From: Atopobiaceae bacterium
GTDB taxonomy: Bacteria > Actinomycetota > Coriobacteriia > Coriobacteriales > Atopobiaceae
Assembly (NCBI GenBank): GCA_017533825.1
Contig: JAFWIE010000048.1
Span: 62,001 to 126,000 of the forward strand
Direction: 5' to 3'
DNA: 64,000 nt
Of the stretch, positions 40,601 through 50,401 are shown piece after piece. The stretch's first letter is position 1; each line of letters opens with the position of its first letter. The position numbers and the translations under genes are program-made. Below the pieces are notes generated by a model. It was not told the DNA's origin, searched no databases, and saw nothing but the letters and a program-made list of their open reading frames with translations.

Positions 40601-43600
40601 CTAGGACTCCCGGCGTCGTCTGCTGACGGCGAGCACGACCAAAGCGCCAACGACAAGCACCACCATCACGCGCCATGCGTGCACGTTGTCGTCGATGCCC
40701 GTAGGTGGGACATCGTCGTTGGGAAGGAGATTGGTTATCGTCACATGGGCCGGCACCTCAGCCGTTCCCGACAGCCGTGAAAGCGATACTGCGCGCGGGT
40801 TGTCCAGCGCCACGGCAACGTCCACGGTCGAGGTATCGGCCACGGCCCGCAATTGGTACGTGGCAACCTCCTCCTGCGTAAGCACGTACGTCTCCGTTGC
40901 GGGTACGTCCTCGAGCCGCAAAACCTGACCGTGCGCCAGGACGAACGCGTTGTCCTCGGCAGAGAAGACCCGCCGTTCGCCATTGACGGTCCCCTGCAGC
41001 TCGCTCACACCGTTCGGCAGCGTTAGGGCAAACGTGAACTCCCTGGTGCGGTCCGCATAGTCACCTTCCACCAGAAGCTTGACCTCAACCGTCGCGGGCT
41101 TCATGTGGGGCACCTGCAGCACGGGCAGGGTCCTCTCGCCCACCTGCACCGTCGTACTGTATGCGAAGCCGGCGAGCTTCTGATCCTCGTGCGAGACCCT
41201 GAGGGCGCCGCCGCGCGTAATGGTGAACTTGATCGGCTTCGTGAGTGGTGCGTACCCCTCGTCCTGCAGGTCGCCCGTCTGCCGCAACAGATACGTACCA
41301 GCCCCCAGCTCCAGCTGCGCCTGGTCTTCGCCATTACACAGGTAACCATCCGCCCCGGCAACGAGTCCACTCATGAGGGGCGCGCCGGGATTCTGTTCGT
41401 CATACCCCTCCTGCTCGTACAGGTCATACGACATCCCAGGCAATGCGGCACCACTCGGATAGGCCACGTTCTTGATCTGTATGGGATAGCGCGTGACCTT
41501 GTTCGTAATCGTCACATCCACCGACCGCACGTTGACCTTGCGATAGAGCTCAAAGACGCCGGCCTGATCGGCGTTGTTCATGTAGCGGTCCACCTTGCCC
41601 TCATTTGTGGGACCGTACCACATGTAGAGGTAGTAGGCAGTCGTGTTGTTGAGGTTGGCACGATGATAAAACCGAATGCGACCCTCGTCATTGATATGAC
41701 GTACGTACAGAGGCACGGGATACGAGGGGTTGAGGTACCACTTTCCGTTTTGGTCCAAATACGCGCCCGATGCCACATTCCTCAGCGCAAGGACACCATC
41801 CTGCGTGATGGTCTCCACGTCCCACAGCATATCGTTGGTCACGTCACCGGCGACTTTGGCTCCGTCCTCCGTGGCCTCAAGGGGTATGGTCCCCAGCCCA
41901 CCACTGCTGCTGAGTGCACGGGTACCATTACACGTCTTTGTCAGGATGACGTACTGCTTGTCCTTCCGGAACTCGTCCGCCTTGCGATACTCAACATGCG
42001 GGTCTTTCTCGGCGTACTCGATGAGGGGAATCCAGCTCTTGGTCACGTCCGCGCCGCCGCTGGTCACGCAGGTCTCGCTCACCATGTACGCCTCGTTGGG
42101 GTCGAGCCCCGAGAGGGTCGCCGTCCAGTCGTTCCCCTCGCTCAGCGCGACCTCTTCCACGACCTCGCCGTTCGCATAGACGTCGATGGTCACACTGTCG
42201 CCCGCATGGTCCTTGCCGTCATCCCATTCCTTCGTGAGCGTCATCTCCAAGACGTCGGCGATAATGACGCTGCCGTCGTCGTCCTCGTGGATCACGTCGT
42301 CGATGGGCGTCTCGCCGTCCACGACCACCGTGTGCACCTTCGTCGAGAGACGATACCCCTCAGGAACGACGGTCTCCTTCATGTAGTACGTTCCTCGCGG
42401 AATCTTGCCGAACGAGACGAGTCCGCGCCTGTCGGAGGTTGCCCGTACCTCCTCGTCCTTGTACTCGAAGGGGGTGTAGCACTGTGGATCCGTGTAGAGC
42501 GAGAACTGCGCGCCTTGCACCGGATCGTTCCTCGTGTCGAGCGCACGGAACGACGCGTTCGCCACATGGTAATACTCGATGTACACGTCATCCATGCGCC
42601 CGCCCGTAGAAAGCTGGTACCAAGTGCCGTAATAGTCCTGGCCGGCACGATTCTGGTCGATGCTGTTCATGTAGAAGTACGCACGATACTGCCCGAGGTT
42701 GCCGTTGGGATCGATCGCGGTGCCGTCCCCCACCTGTATGTAACGGAAATCCTTCTCATCCGAGGCAGTAAGGGTCAGGTACACCCGCGAGAACTCGTAC
42801 TCGTCCGCGATGGCGGGGTTGATCTTGTCTACGTATTCGTACATGTCGACGGTGTTGGTCTCGTCGGAGGCTGTGCCCGTGGTCGTGTAGCTCACGGTGC
42901 GCATCGTCGTCACCGTGCCGCTGAGGGGATTCCGATCCTCGTCGACGAAGAAGACCGTACTCGCACGGGCGTAGTTCTTTGCCACGGCGCGCAGAATGAA
43001 GGTCGGGCTCGTCGGCGTTGCCCCTGCCTCGTCCTGTGCGGCCAAGAGGTACGTGCTGAACCCAGGCGCCGCAAACACGATGGCACCGTCCACGAGCTCG
43101 AATTCCTCGATGCGCTCCGCGTCGCCGCCATCGGAGATGTGCCAGAGCTGCACGTCCTTGCCTTCCGCAAGCGCCTCGCTGACGGCATCGCTCGCAATCG
43201 TCACGGTGAGGGGATGCTCCTCGTCCGGCTGATACTCGTCGCCGTCCGCCTTGAGAGTAATGTCGTAGGCTGCGATAACCGTAATCGGGGCCACGGCCTC
43301 GGGGGCGTCCGGATTGAGCAGATCCGGGTTGGGCGCATCCCCACCGAGCGCATCCGGATCGGGCTCATCCGCCTCGGACTCGATGGGCTCGATGCTCAGG
43401 GCTTGCGCGTCGCTTCCGCCGCCAAGCACGCTCTCGAGCGCCTGCGCGTCGGCGTAGTCCTGCGTGACGTCGCGCGCTTTGCCATGGGTCCCCTCCGGCA
43501 TCATGCCCTCCACGGTGACATCCGCCAGGCTAAGCGTGGTACTGCGATAACCGCTATCCCGCACAAGCAGCAGCTTGGCGTCGTCACAGCCCAGAGCAAC

Positions 43601-44764
43601 CAGGCCTTCCGTCCCCTCGGGGCCAAAGAGCTCATCGCGCTCGCACCCCTCGTTCGCATCCGCGTCGTGCAGCACATAGCCAAAGACGCCACCGCGCGCC
43701 TCTGCGACCAGCGCCTCCTCCTCAGAGGTGGTCGCCTCAATCCAGAGCGCATCGGCCTGTTCCGACGCGGGATCGACCTTTAGCTCGTAGCATCCCAAAG
43801 ACTCGACGCCGTCCTCCAGCTTCGGAGGCTCAGCATCTGCCACGTTAACGTCGGCACCTTGCCGCGAAGCCCAGAGCACGACCTGCATGCCCGCCGCACC
43901 CCAAGACTCACAGCGTTCGACGATGCTCGCCAACGCCACGGTCCCGAGCTGCCTCGCAGAGAAGGCCACCGTTGCCATCTGGCCCTTCGTCGCGACCTGC
44001 GCGGCACGCGGTTCGTCCTCCGCGAGAAGCGCCACCTCCAACGCCGAAGCCTGCTCCGCCGCAAAGGCGTCGGTCTCGATGCTCACGTCCACGTCCGCTG
44101 CCGGCACAACCGCGGTCCCATCTGCCTCAAGGGACACATCCAGCCAGGCAATTCCGAGGACGCGATCGTCCTCCTCGATGCCAAAGGCTCGCTCGGCTTG
44201 TGCCGCGAGGTCGTCCGCATCGGCGCCCGCGCCGGCGTCACCCACGAGCGCATCGTCGCCCTCCGCGCCCGCATCCGCATGGTCCAGCTCCCGCACGTGT
44301 AACTCGGTCCCAACGGGGATGCGTGCCTTCTCGTCGAAGGTCACCGCCACGCGATACGAGGAGCCGTCGGTCGCTTCAAACTCGGCCTCCAGGGTATCGG
44401 TGGCGTAGGCAACATCTTCAACAGGTTTCTCGCCGTCTGAAGTAACAACATGCTCGGCGCCACGCTTGCCCTCAAGCCTGTCGGCGCCCTCGGTCGTGAC
44501 TGCGGATTCTTCGCTCAGAGGCTCTTCCGACTCGTCGCCCTCCGATTCCTCGATGGGTTCTTCCTCATCGCTCGCGGCTTTCTCGTCTGGCGCGTCGCCT
44601 TCCGCACCGTTGGCCACGTCCACAGCCTCCTCGGCCACCTCAGGCTCGGGAAACACTTCCTCCAAGGCAGCTGCAGGCATTCCCTGCAAAGCCAGAAGGA
44701 CGCTCAGGAGAATCGCGAGCATCTTGCGCCAAGCGCATGGATGGGTGCGAGACGCACTACGCAT
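40601..44764 (-). CDS. Large pilus-associated adhesin with SpaA/Cna-B domains and VPPTG sorting signal
   Basis: About 1387 residues. A signal peptide (MLAILLSVLLALQGMPAAA) is followed by an acidic linker and a long N-terminal beta region. Then come several prealbumin-like modules: DTRNDPVQGAQFSLYTD (SpaA-like), LTKEWDDGKDHAGDSVTI (Cna-B-like) and another SpaA-like part with SGAALPGMSYDLYEQEG. The C-terminus has VPPTG, a hydrophobic helix and RRRRES, a variant sortase signal. The ATG at 44764 overlaps the end of the minor-pilin gene by 8 bases, so this is the last gene of the pilus operon and probably the tip subunit. Confidence 0.8.
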   Translation of the reverse strand: MRSASRTHPCAWRKMLAILLSVLLALQGMPAAALEEVFPEPEVAEEAVDVANGAEGDAPDEKAASDEEEPIEESEGDESEEPLSEESAVTTEGADRLEGKRGAEHVVTSDGEKPVEDVAYATDTLEAEFEATDGSSYRVAVTFDEKARIPVGTELHVRELDHADAGAEGDDALVGDAGAGADADDLAAQAERAFGIEEDDRVLGIAWLDVSLEADGTAVVPAADVDVSIETDAFAAEQASALEVALLAEDEPRAAQVATKGQMATVAFSARQLGTVALASIVERCESWGAAGMQVVLWASRQGADVNVADAEPPKLEDGVESLGCYELKVDPASEQADALWIEATTSEEEALVAEARGGVFGYVLHDADANEGCERDELFGPEGTEGLVALGCDDAKLLLVRDSGYRSTTLSLADVTVEGMMPEGTHGKARDVTQDYADAQALESVLGGGSDAQALSIEPIESEADEPDPDALGGDAPNPDLLNPDAPEAVAPITVIAAYDITLKADGDEYQPDEEHPLTVTIASDAVSEALAEGKDVQLWHISDGGDAERIEEFELVDGAIVFAAPGFSTYLLAAQDEAGATPTSPTFILRAVAKNYARASTVFFVDEDRNPLSGTVTTMRTVSYTTTGTASDETNTVDMYEYVDKINPAIADEYEFSRVYLTLTASDEKDFRYIQVGDGTAIDPNGNLGQYRAYFYMNSIDQNRAGQDYYGTWYQLSTGGRMDDVYIEYYHVANASFRALDTRNDPVQGAQFSLYTDPQCYTPFEYKDEEVRATSDRRGLVSFGKIPRGTYYMKETVVPEGYRLSTKVHTVVVDGETPIDDVIHEDDDGSVIIADVLEMTLTKEWDDGKDHAGDSVTIDVYANGEVVEEVALSEGNDWTATLSGLDPNEAYMVSETCVTSGGADVTKSWIPLIEYAEKDPHVEYRKADEFRKDKQYVILTKTCNGTRALSSSGGLGTIPLEATEDGAKVAGDVTNDMLWDVETITQDGVLALRNVASGAYLDQNGKWYLNPSYPVPLYVRHINDEGRIRFYHRANLNNTTAYYLYMWYGPTNEGKVDRYMNNADQAGVFELYRKVNVRSVDVTITNKVTRYPIQIKNVAYPSGAALPGMSYDLYEQEGYDEQNPGAPLMSGLVAGADGYLCNGEDQAQLELGAGTYLLRQTGDLQDEGYAPLTKPIKFTITRGGALRVSHEDQKLAGFAYSTTVQVGERTLPVLQVPHMKPATVEVKLLVEGDYADRTREFTFALTLPNGVSELQGTVNGERRVFSAEDNAFVLAHGQVLRLEDVPATETYVLTQEEVATYQLRAVADTSTVDVAVALDNPRAVSLSRLSGTAEVPAHVTITNLLPNDDVPPTGIDDNVHAWRVMVVLVVGALVVLAVSRRRRES

Positions 44765-45932
44765 TCTCCTCACCCGCCCTTCCGTGGCGACGCAGGCGCG
44801 CTGCTTCGACAAGAATCACGACACCGAACGCCGCCAGCGCAATGGGACGAACTCCCGACTCGTCGCCCGTCTGCGCCAAGGAGGAACGCTCTGCCGCGCG
44901 CGTGGACGACGTCGCACCGGACCCACCGGTGGAGGTCACCGAGGAGCCACCATCGCCAGAGACCCGCCCGCTCGAAGAGCCGCTCGACCTGCCGCTACCC
45001 GATCCACTCGCGGAGCCGCCGTTCCCGGCACGCTTGTTGCCGCCAGCCTCCGAGTCCTCGGCGTCTTCCTCTTCGTCGTCTGGTCCCACGTGCGAGTTCG
45101 TCTCATCGTCGTCCGACGGCTCGTCGGGCTCGTCGTCCTCGTCGTCCTCGTCCCCCGAGGAATCCGCATGCTGCACTTCTTCCGACTCTTTTTCGTCGTC
45201 CGAATCCCCTTCGTCAGTCGGCTTTATTACCTCCGAGGCCGGGACGTTTCCCGAACTGCTCTCTTCCTTGCCATCGATGTAGATCACCGTCTCATCGTCC
45301 TTGGAATCCGGCGCGTCCGGTTTTCCCGAATCGTCCTCGTCCACTGAGGCGGTGTACCCCACACGCCAGCCCGGATCGGTGACCTTGGGGCCATCCCATG
45401 CATCCACATGCACGAGAGGCACCACCATAGAGTCGGCAGCATCGGTGTTCGAAGGTTGGACGTAAATCTCGAGCAGATACTCGTTGACCCCTGCCTCAAG
45501 GCTCGTGCTCAGCGCGTCCACGTAATGCAGCCCGTCCTCCAGCGTCTTCTGCGCCGGCGCGAGCACATAGTGGTACGCATAGGGCGTCGCCGAGGGATCA
45601 ACCGCAACGCTCACGGGAAACTCCAGCCACAGCGACTCCTCACGCCTCAGCGTGAAGCGATCGAACGTCTTGCCACTCGCGTCGATCGGCAGCGGAGCGT
45701 CTTCCTCGACCGGCGCAATGACGTACTCAAAACTGTTCTGGAGACCCGACACCGGAACCTTGTACTCCTGAAAGACCTGCATCCGTGTCGTAACGGTGGC
45801 GGTTGTCTGGTTGGCCCATGCGACGACCGGCACCAGGAGCACGCCAATGAGCAGCAGGCAGGCGATCGCAGAGCACATTCCCCTGCGATTGCGCCTCGAG
45901 CAACCCATCGTATGTCGCACGTGCCTACCCAT
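44757..45932 (-). CDS. Minor pilin (FctB/FctA-like) with LAQTG sorting signal
   Basis: 391 residues. Signal peptide (CLLLIGVLLVPVVAWA), a beta-rich domain of about 150 residues (TTRMQVFQEYKVPVS…FEYVIAPVEEDAPLP, pilin-like) and a long Asp/Glu/Ser/Gly-rich stalk. The sorting signal is LAQTG plus hydrophobic helix and RLRRHGR. The stalk is extremely acidic and low complexity. It overlaps both neighbours by 8 bases, so it is tightly coupled to the sortase and the adhesin. Confidence 0.75.
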   Translation of the reverse strand: MGRHVRHTMGCSRRNRRGMCSAIACLLLIGVLLVPVVAWANQTTATVTTRMQVFQEYKVPVSGLQNSFEYVIAPVEEDAPLPIDASGKTFDRFTLRREESLWLEFPVSVAVDPSATPYAYHYVLAPAQKTLEDGLHYVDALSTSLEAGVNEYLLEIYVQPSNTDAADSMVVPLVHVDAWDGPKVTDPGWRVGYTASVDEDDSGKPDAPDSKDDETVIYIDGKEESSSGNVPASEVIKPTDEGDSDDEKESEEVQHADSSGDEDDEDDEPDEPSDDDETNSHVGPDDEEEDAEDSEAGGNKRAGNGGSASGSGSGRSSGSSSGRVSGDGGSSVTSTGGSGATSSTRAAERSSLAQTGDESGVRPIALAAFGVVILVEAARLRRHGRAGEENA

Positions 45933-46842
45933 CCGTATGCGTCGCCTTGCCCGTCTTCCTCATCCATACCAGCACAATCACCAGCGCCACCAAGGCGGCC
46001 AATGCCGCCCAACACCACACGGGAACGCCCAACCAGCCTTCCCGTGCGTCCACACCCGTCCCCAAGTTGGGAACCTTGACGAACGGGTTCTTGAACCTCT
46101 GCTGGCAGACCTTCCCCACGAGGATCGCACGCGCATTGGTGCTGCCCGCCGCGCACGTCGAGAGGAGCACGATGTGGTCGCTCTCGCTCACCCTCGCGTC
46201 GTCGCGCACATGCTTCGCCCGCTTGCGCAACAGGTCGAGGTACTCCGTACGCTCGTCCGGCCCCGAGAACGCGTGCCGATAGATGTCCCTGTCGTACGCG
46301 TCCGCGTCCAGATAGCAGAAGAAGTCCAGTCCGAGGTTCGTGTCACTCACAAAGAGGTTGCCGTAGCGGTGCTCGTCGAAGAACTCCCCGTCCGCGAAGT
46401 CCGTGAGCTGTCCGAACATCACGTCGTTCTCCATGTGGTGCCCGTACACGATGGTGGCAAAGTCGTCAAAGTCGGCGGAATTCGCCACATCCACAAAGAG
46501 TGCACCACTCAGGGAGTACTCGCCCTTGGCGTCGGCGGTCAGGTACTTGTCCTGGTCGCCATCGGCTGCCCGACACACGGGATAGTCGATGTTCGTCCCG
46601 TATACGCTGAGCCACGCACACACCTCGGGATTAATCCGCTGCAGCTCCCAAAAAGAGAGCGGCTCGGGTTCGGTAGGCTTGTAGGGCTGCCACTGGCCCA
46701 CGTTTGCACGCTCGTAGACCACGTGGCTGTCCCACAGCGCGTAGCATCCCATGGCGAGGGGAAGGCAGAGAACGACCATAAGGGCGCGATTCAGCCATGT
46801 GCTAATCGCCCGAATGACCTTCCTGCCAGTCCCCTCGCTCAT
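45925..46842 (-). CDS. srtB: Class B sortase (pilus polymerase)
   Basis: 305 residues. N-terminal membrane helix (about 19-37), a catalytic domain with His in TIVYGHHM near 132, Cys in LLSTCAAG near 227 and Arg in NARAILVG near 237, and a second C-terminal membrane helix. The NPEVCAWLSVYGTNIDYPV segment is typical of class B. Located between two pilin genes, it probably polymerises them, as the class B SrtC2 does in streptococcal FCT-3 loci. Confidence 0.92.
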   Translation of the reverse strand: MSEGTGRKVIRAISTWLNRALMVVLCLPLAMGCYALWDSHVVYERANVGQWQPYKPTEPEPLSFWELQRINPEVCAWLSVYGTNIDYPVCRAADGDQDKYLTADAKGEYSLSGALFVDVANSADFDDFATIVYGHHMENDVMFGQLTDFADGEFFDEHRYGNLFVSDTNLGLDFFCYLDADAYDRDIYRHAFSGPDERTEYLDLLRKRAKHVRDDARVSESDHIVLLSTCAAGSTNARAILVGKVCQQRFKNPFVKVPNLGTGVDAREGWLGVPVWCWAALAALVALVIVLVWMRKTGKATHTDG

Positions 46843-46866
46843 CGGATGCCGTAAGCAGAGGGGTGG

Positions 46867-48477
46867 TTACGCAGCGGCGCTTCCGCGACGGCGCGCGACG
46901 AACATCCCGGCAAAGACGACCAGCGGCACACCGACCATGAGGATGTACGGCAGGTTGTCGATGAAGATGCCCGTGGGGCTGACATTGGTCTCGTCGATCT
47001 TGTTCACGACAAAAACGGTGGTTGCGCTGCCGGTGGCGGAGCCTTCTACAAGCAGTTCGCCCGCCTCGATAGTGTCCTGAGTGTAGTAGGGTTGGTCTGC
47101 GGGGATAGGATCAGTCGGGTCGGTCATGGACGTCGCGAGCTTTTGCGTGGTTGTCATCCCGTCTGCATTCTGGCGGGGATCGGCATTTACATCAGCACCA
47201 ACATACTCATAACCGGTCGGCTCGTAATCACCGGGATCTCTCTCAATCACGTAATACTCCTGACCGGTAAGAAGACCACTCGTAGAGAGGACCATCCTCC
47301 TGTTGCCGTACTCGTTCTTGGTCTCGTATTCCGCGTCGTAGGGGCCAAACTCACCGGTGATGCGGATGAGGCTGCCCTCCTTGAGTTCCGCCTTTACGTA
47401 TGCCCAGCCGTTATCCTTGAATGTTGCCATGTAGTGATTGTTTTGAGGAATGTCCTGTTTGACGCCGTTGAGCTTTCTGCGCTCACCATCGCTGTCCTGG
47501 TTGTATTCCGTCTCATCGATGCCATCGCCCTCAATCAGATAGGTTAGGCAGCAGCCATGAGAGTCGGGACTCGCAGCTGCCGCAGAATAGATCGCCAGCT
47601 CGACCAAGGAGTATTTGGTCCTGTCGCTGTGGTTGCCATCGTAGAGCTTCTTTACTACAAACGATCCGCCCTTGATGTACTCGTTGGCAAAGGTAAAGCC
47701 CTCTACCAAGCGACCACGTTCGTCACCGACCAACGTGTTTTCTTCAGGCTCCACACCTTCCGAGGTTTCGGTTATCTTGCCTTCCTCAGTCGCCTTGGGA
47801 TACGTGGGGTCGACCTTGCCCCACTTGTCGTTGCCATTGTCATCCTTCATCCGTTCTACGGTCACTTCATTGACGGCAAGTTCACTGTTTCCCAAAGCGG
47901 AGTTTGTTTCCGTTTTGGAGTTGATGACACGGATGCGGAGCTTGTACTTGGCCTGAGAGGGGTTGATGTAGGTGCCATCAGTCAGCGCCGTATGAGACGA
48001 TTGCTCGGTCACCACGTAGGTGTAGACGCCCGCATGGGGGAATTCCACGTTTTTATCTTCAAGGATTTTCTTTATGGATATCTGGGATACCGCCTGGGAC
48101 GTCTGCCCGTTGCTCAGCGTGTTGTCAGAGGTAAACGGAACGCCCTTCAGCGTCACGTCGGGAATCGTGGGAACGGTGTCATTGACCTTTATCGTGGTCT
48201 CGTCCTGCTCAACGCCGTCAGAGTATATTTTGTCTCTAGACTCACCGGCATCAACATTGCCGTCCTTAACCTCTCCACCGCCAGAAAAGTGGAACACATA
48301 CTCGTCCTGCGACGCATCGGTGCCGGCCGGCGCGTCAATCACCTTGGTGAGCACCGCTTCATCAGGGTCATACGGCACGGCATCATCTTCCGCCAGTGCC
48401 GGCGTAGCCCCAAAACTGGCAATGGCCAGCGCCAACGCCGCCGCAATGGCCCCTCTCTTACGTAGTCGTTCGAACAT
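46867..48477 (-). CDS. Major pilin (FctA/Spy0128-like) with VSPTG sorting signal
   Basis: 536 residues. Signal peptide (…IASFGATPALA), then two or more Spy0128-type beta domains, for example DEYVFHFSGGGEV…IPDVTLKGVPFT…GVYTYVVTEQSS and the second SFVVKKLYDGNHSDRTKYSLVELAI. The sorting signal is VSPTG, then a hydrophobic helix and ARRRGSAAA. ATG at 48477 with AAGGAGAAGG upstream. It lies between the signal-peptidase-like gene and the sortase. The non-canonical motif (VSPTG for LPXTG) matches a dedicated sortase. Confidence 0.8.
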   Translation of the reverse strand: MFERLRKRGAIAAALALAIASFGATPALAEDDAVPYDPDEAVLTKVIDAPAGTDASQDEYVFHFSGGGEVKDGNVDAGESRDKIYSDGVEQDETTIKVNDTVPTIPDVTLKGVPFTSDNTLSNGQTSQAVSQISIKKILEDKNVEFPHAGVYTYVVTEQSSHTALTDGTYINPSQAKYKLRIRVINSKTETNSALGNSELAVNEVTVERMKDDNGNDKWGKVDPTYPKATEEGKITETSEGVEPEENTLVGDERGRLVEGFTFANEYIKGGSFVVKKLYDGNHSDRTKYSLVELAIYSAAAASPDSHGCCLTYLIEGDGIDETEYNQDSDGERRKLNGVKQDIPQNNHYMATFKDNGWAYVKAELKEGSLIRITGEFGPYDAEYETKNEYGNRRMVLSTSGLLTGQEYYVIERDPGDYEPTGYEYVGADVNADPRQNADGMTTTQKLATSMTDPTDPIPADQPYYTQDTIEAGELLVEGSATGSATTVFVVNKIDETNVSPTGIFIDNLPYILMVGVPLVVFAGMFVARRRGSAAA

Positions 48478-48640
48478 TGCCTTCTCCCTTCCATACAAGC
48501 CCACTATCTGCATAGCTATCAAAAAAACATATCATCGGCCGATAATTTAGCACAAGATTCAGATTGTCCGAGCGGTAGGTTCTACAACCCTTCCGGTACC
48601 GGCGGGAGAAGGACGAAAGAGCACCCCCTGATTCCGCGTT

Positions 48641-48696
48641 TCACGTAGGGGTTCTCACGTAGGGGGTAACCCCCCTGAGTGAAAGCCCCTGAGTGA
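48641..48696. promoter_or_regulatory. Long imperfect hairpin between sipA-like and pilin genes
   Basis: TCACGTAGGGG occurs twice (48641-48651 and 48655-48665), followed by the near-inverse CCCCTGAGTGA twice, folding into a hairpin of about 56 bases with AGGGGGTAACCCCCCT at its tip. No U-tract is seen. It may attenuate or stabilise the pilin message. Confidence 0.5.
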
Positions 48697-48710
48697 GATA
48701 CCGCGTGAAC

Positions 48711-49226
48711 CTAGAAGCCGCGCCGCCGAAACATGCCGATAACCTTGCCATACGTCTGGTTCACAGGCACGCATCCGACGATGCGCGAGTCCACCGCTTC
48801 GTCACGATTGTCTCCAAGGAGAAAGACGCCGTCCTCAGGCACGGTTAGGGGGAACGTCACGCCGTCGGCCACCTGCGTCGTCTCGTCGATGATGCCTTGC
48901 TCTTGTTGGTATGCGCCATTGACGATCAGGCCCCGCGAGTCGATGTTGACCGTGTCGCCGCCCTGCGCCACCACGCGCCCCGACGTCAGAAGGCCGTTGC
49001 GCTCGAACACCACCACGTCGCGCACGCTGTATTGTTTACCCACGCGATAGAACAGCACGAGGTCGCCATCCTGGAAGCCAGGCTCCATGCTTGGGTCGGT
49101 TACCCGCATCAGGCCAAAGACGAACGAGAAGACCACCACCACGCCAAGCGCAATGGCTGCAACCTGCGCCACGAGCAGAAGCAGGTCATGCAGCAAACTC
49201 GGACGTTGCTTCGCGACGTCACTCAT
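48711..49226 (-). CDS. SipA-like signal peptidase I of the pilus locus
   Basis: 171 residues. One N-terminal membrane helix, then the S26 boxes: TDPSMEPGFQDGD with the catalytic Ser near 47, DVVVFER, SGRVVAQGGDTV and LLGDNRDEAVDSR. In an active enzyme box D reads K-R-V; here Gly stands where the catalytic Lys should be (near residue 81). Streptococcal pilus SipA proteins are also catalytically degenerate and act as assembly chaperones. First gene of the pilus operon, divergent from the carbamate kinases. Confidence 0.8.
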   Translation of the reverse strand: MSDVAKQRPSLLHDLLLLVAQVAAIALGVVVVFSFVFGLMRVTDPSMEPGFQDGDLVLFYRVGKQYSVRDVVVFERNGLLTSGRVVAQGGDTVNIDSRGLIVNGAYQQEQGIIDETTQVADGVTFPLTVPEDGVFLLGDNRDEAVDSRIVGCVPVNQTYGKVIGMFRRRGF

Positions 49227-49417
49227 ACAATGAACCTCCGCCCCCGTCGCCGGATCTGCCCGGCGCCGCCATTACCCAACATGGTACTCGAGCGCGCCAC
49301 ACTCGGCGGTGATTCGCCGCTGTTTAGCGTGAGTTCGACCGGGTTCTGACGGGTTAACGGCCACCGCTGCCGTACTCTCAGAATGTCGGAACCCGACCAC
49401 CGAGTGAGGGAGACGCC

Positions 49418-50383
49418 ATGGCACAGACCACAACCAAGCGCACGCGCGTCGTCATCGCGCTCGGCGGCAACGCGCTTGGAGACACGCCGACGGAACAGAT
49501 TCAACGCGTGCGTACCTCGGCGCCAGCGTTGCTGGGGGTGATTGACGACGATACCGAAATCATCATCACCCACGGAAACGGCCCGCAGGTCGGCATGATC
49601 CAAAAGGCCTTCGCTATCGCCTCCACCAAGGACGAGAAGGTCCCCGTCATGGACCTGCCCGAATGCGGCGCCATGAGCCAGGGCTACATCGGGTACCACC
49701 TGCAACAGGGTCTGGGCGCCGAGATGCACAAGACGGGCAAGAAGTGGCACGTCGCCACCGTTGTGACGCAGATCGAGGTGGACGCCGACGACCCGAGCTT
49801 CCAGAATCCCACCAAGCCCATCGGACCGTTCCTCACCAAGGAGCAGGCGGAATCGCAGGCACAGCAGGATCCCTCCTTCAAATTCGTCGAGGACTCCGGT
49901 CGCGGGTATCGACGCGTCGTCGCGAGTCCCCGTCCGCGAAAGATCGTAGAGAGCGAGTCGATTCTCAATCTCCTCGACAACGAGTTCATCGTGATTGCCT
50001 GCGGCGGCGGTGGCATACCGGTCATCCGCGACACCGACAACTACGGATGCTACAAAGGCGTTCCCGCCGTCATCGACAAGGACATGGCAGGCGCCCTTCT
50101 GGGCGAGGACTGCGACGCCGACGTCCTCGTGCTTCTGACGGCCGTCGACTACGTGGCCATCAACTTTGGCAAGAGCGACCAAGAGGACCTGCACGACGTC
50201 ACCGTACGGCAAGCCCGCGCGTATGCGGACGCAGGGCAGTTCGGCAAGGGCTCAATGGAGCCCAAGGTGCGCGCCGCCATCCGCTTCTGCGAGGGCCGTC
50301 CCGACCGCGTCGCCATCATCGGTTCGCTCGATAAGGCGCCCGAGGCAGTCAAGGGGCTCTCGGGCACCCGAATCCACTATTAG
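49418..50383 (+). CDS. arcC: Carbamate kinase, copy 1
   Basis: 321 residues. Amino-acid-kinase fold with IALGGNALG at the start, ITHGNGPQVG, the GAMSQGYIGYHLQQ loop typical of carbamate kinases, and CGGGGIPV. It makes ATP from carbamoyl phosphate and ADP in arginine, agmatine or purine fermentation. No arginine deiminase or carbamoyltransferase is nearby. GAGGGAG precedes the ATG. It is 18 bases from a second copy. Confidence 0.92.
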   Translation: MAQTTTKRTRVVIALGGNALGDTPTEQIQRVRTSAPALLGVIDDDTEIIITHGNGPQVGMIQKAFAIASTKDEKVPVMDLPECGAMSQGYIGYHLQQGLGAEMHKTGKKWHVATVVTQIEVDADDPSFQNPTKPIGPFLTKEQAESQAQQDPSFKFVEDSGRGYRRVVASPRPRKIVESESILNLLDNEFIVIACGGGGIPVIRDTDNYGCYKGVPAVIDKDMAGALLGEDCDADVLVLLTAVDYVAINFGKSDQEDLHDVTVRQARAYADAGQFGKGSMEPKVRAAIRFCEGRPDRVAIIGSLDKAPEAVKGLSGTRIHY

Positions 50384-50401
50384 AAAAGCGAGAGGACCTT
50401 C

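Noticed and set aside
41105..43783. 892-codon plus-strand open frame
   Set aside because: It is entirely antisense to the adhesin gene, whose signal peptide, domains and sorting signal are clear.
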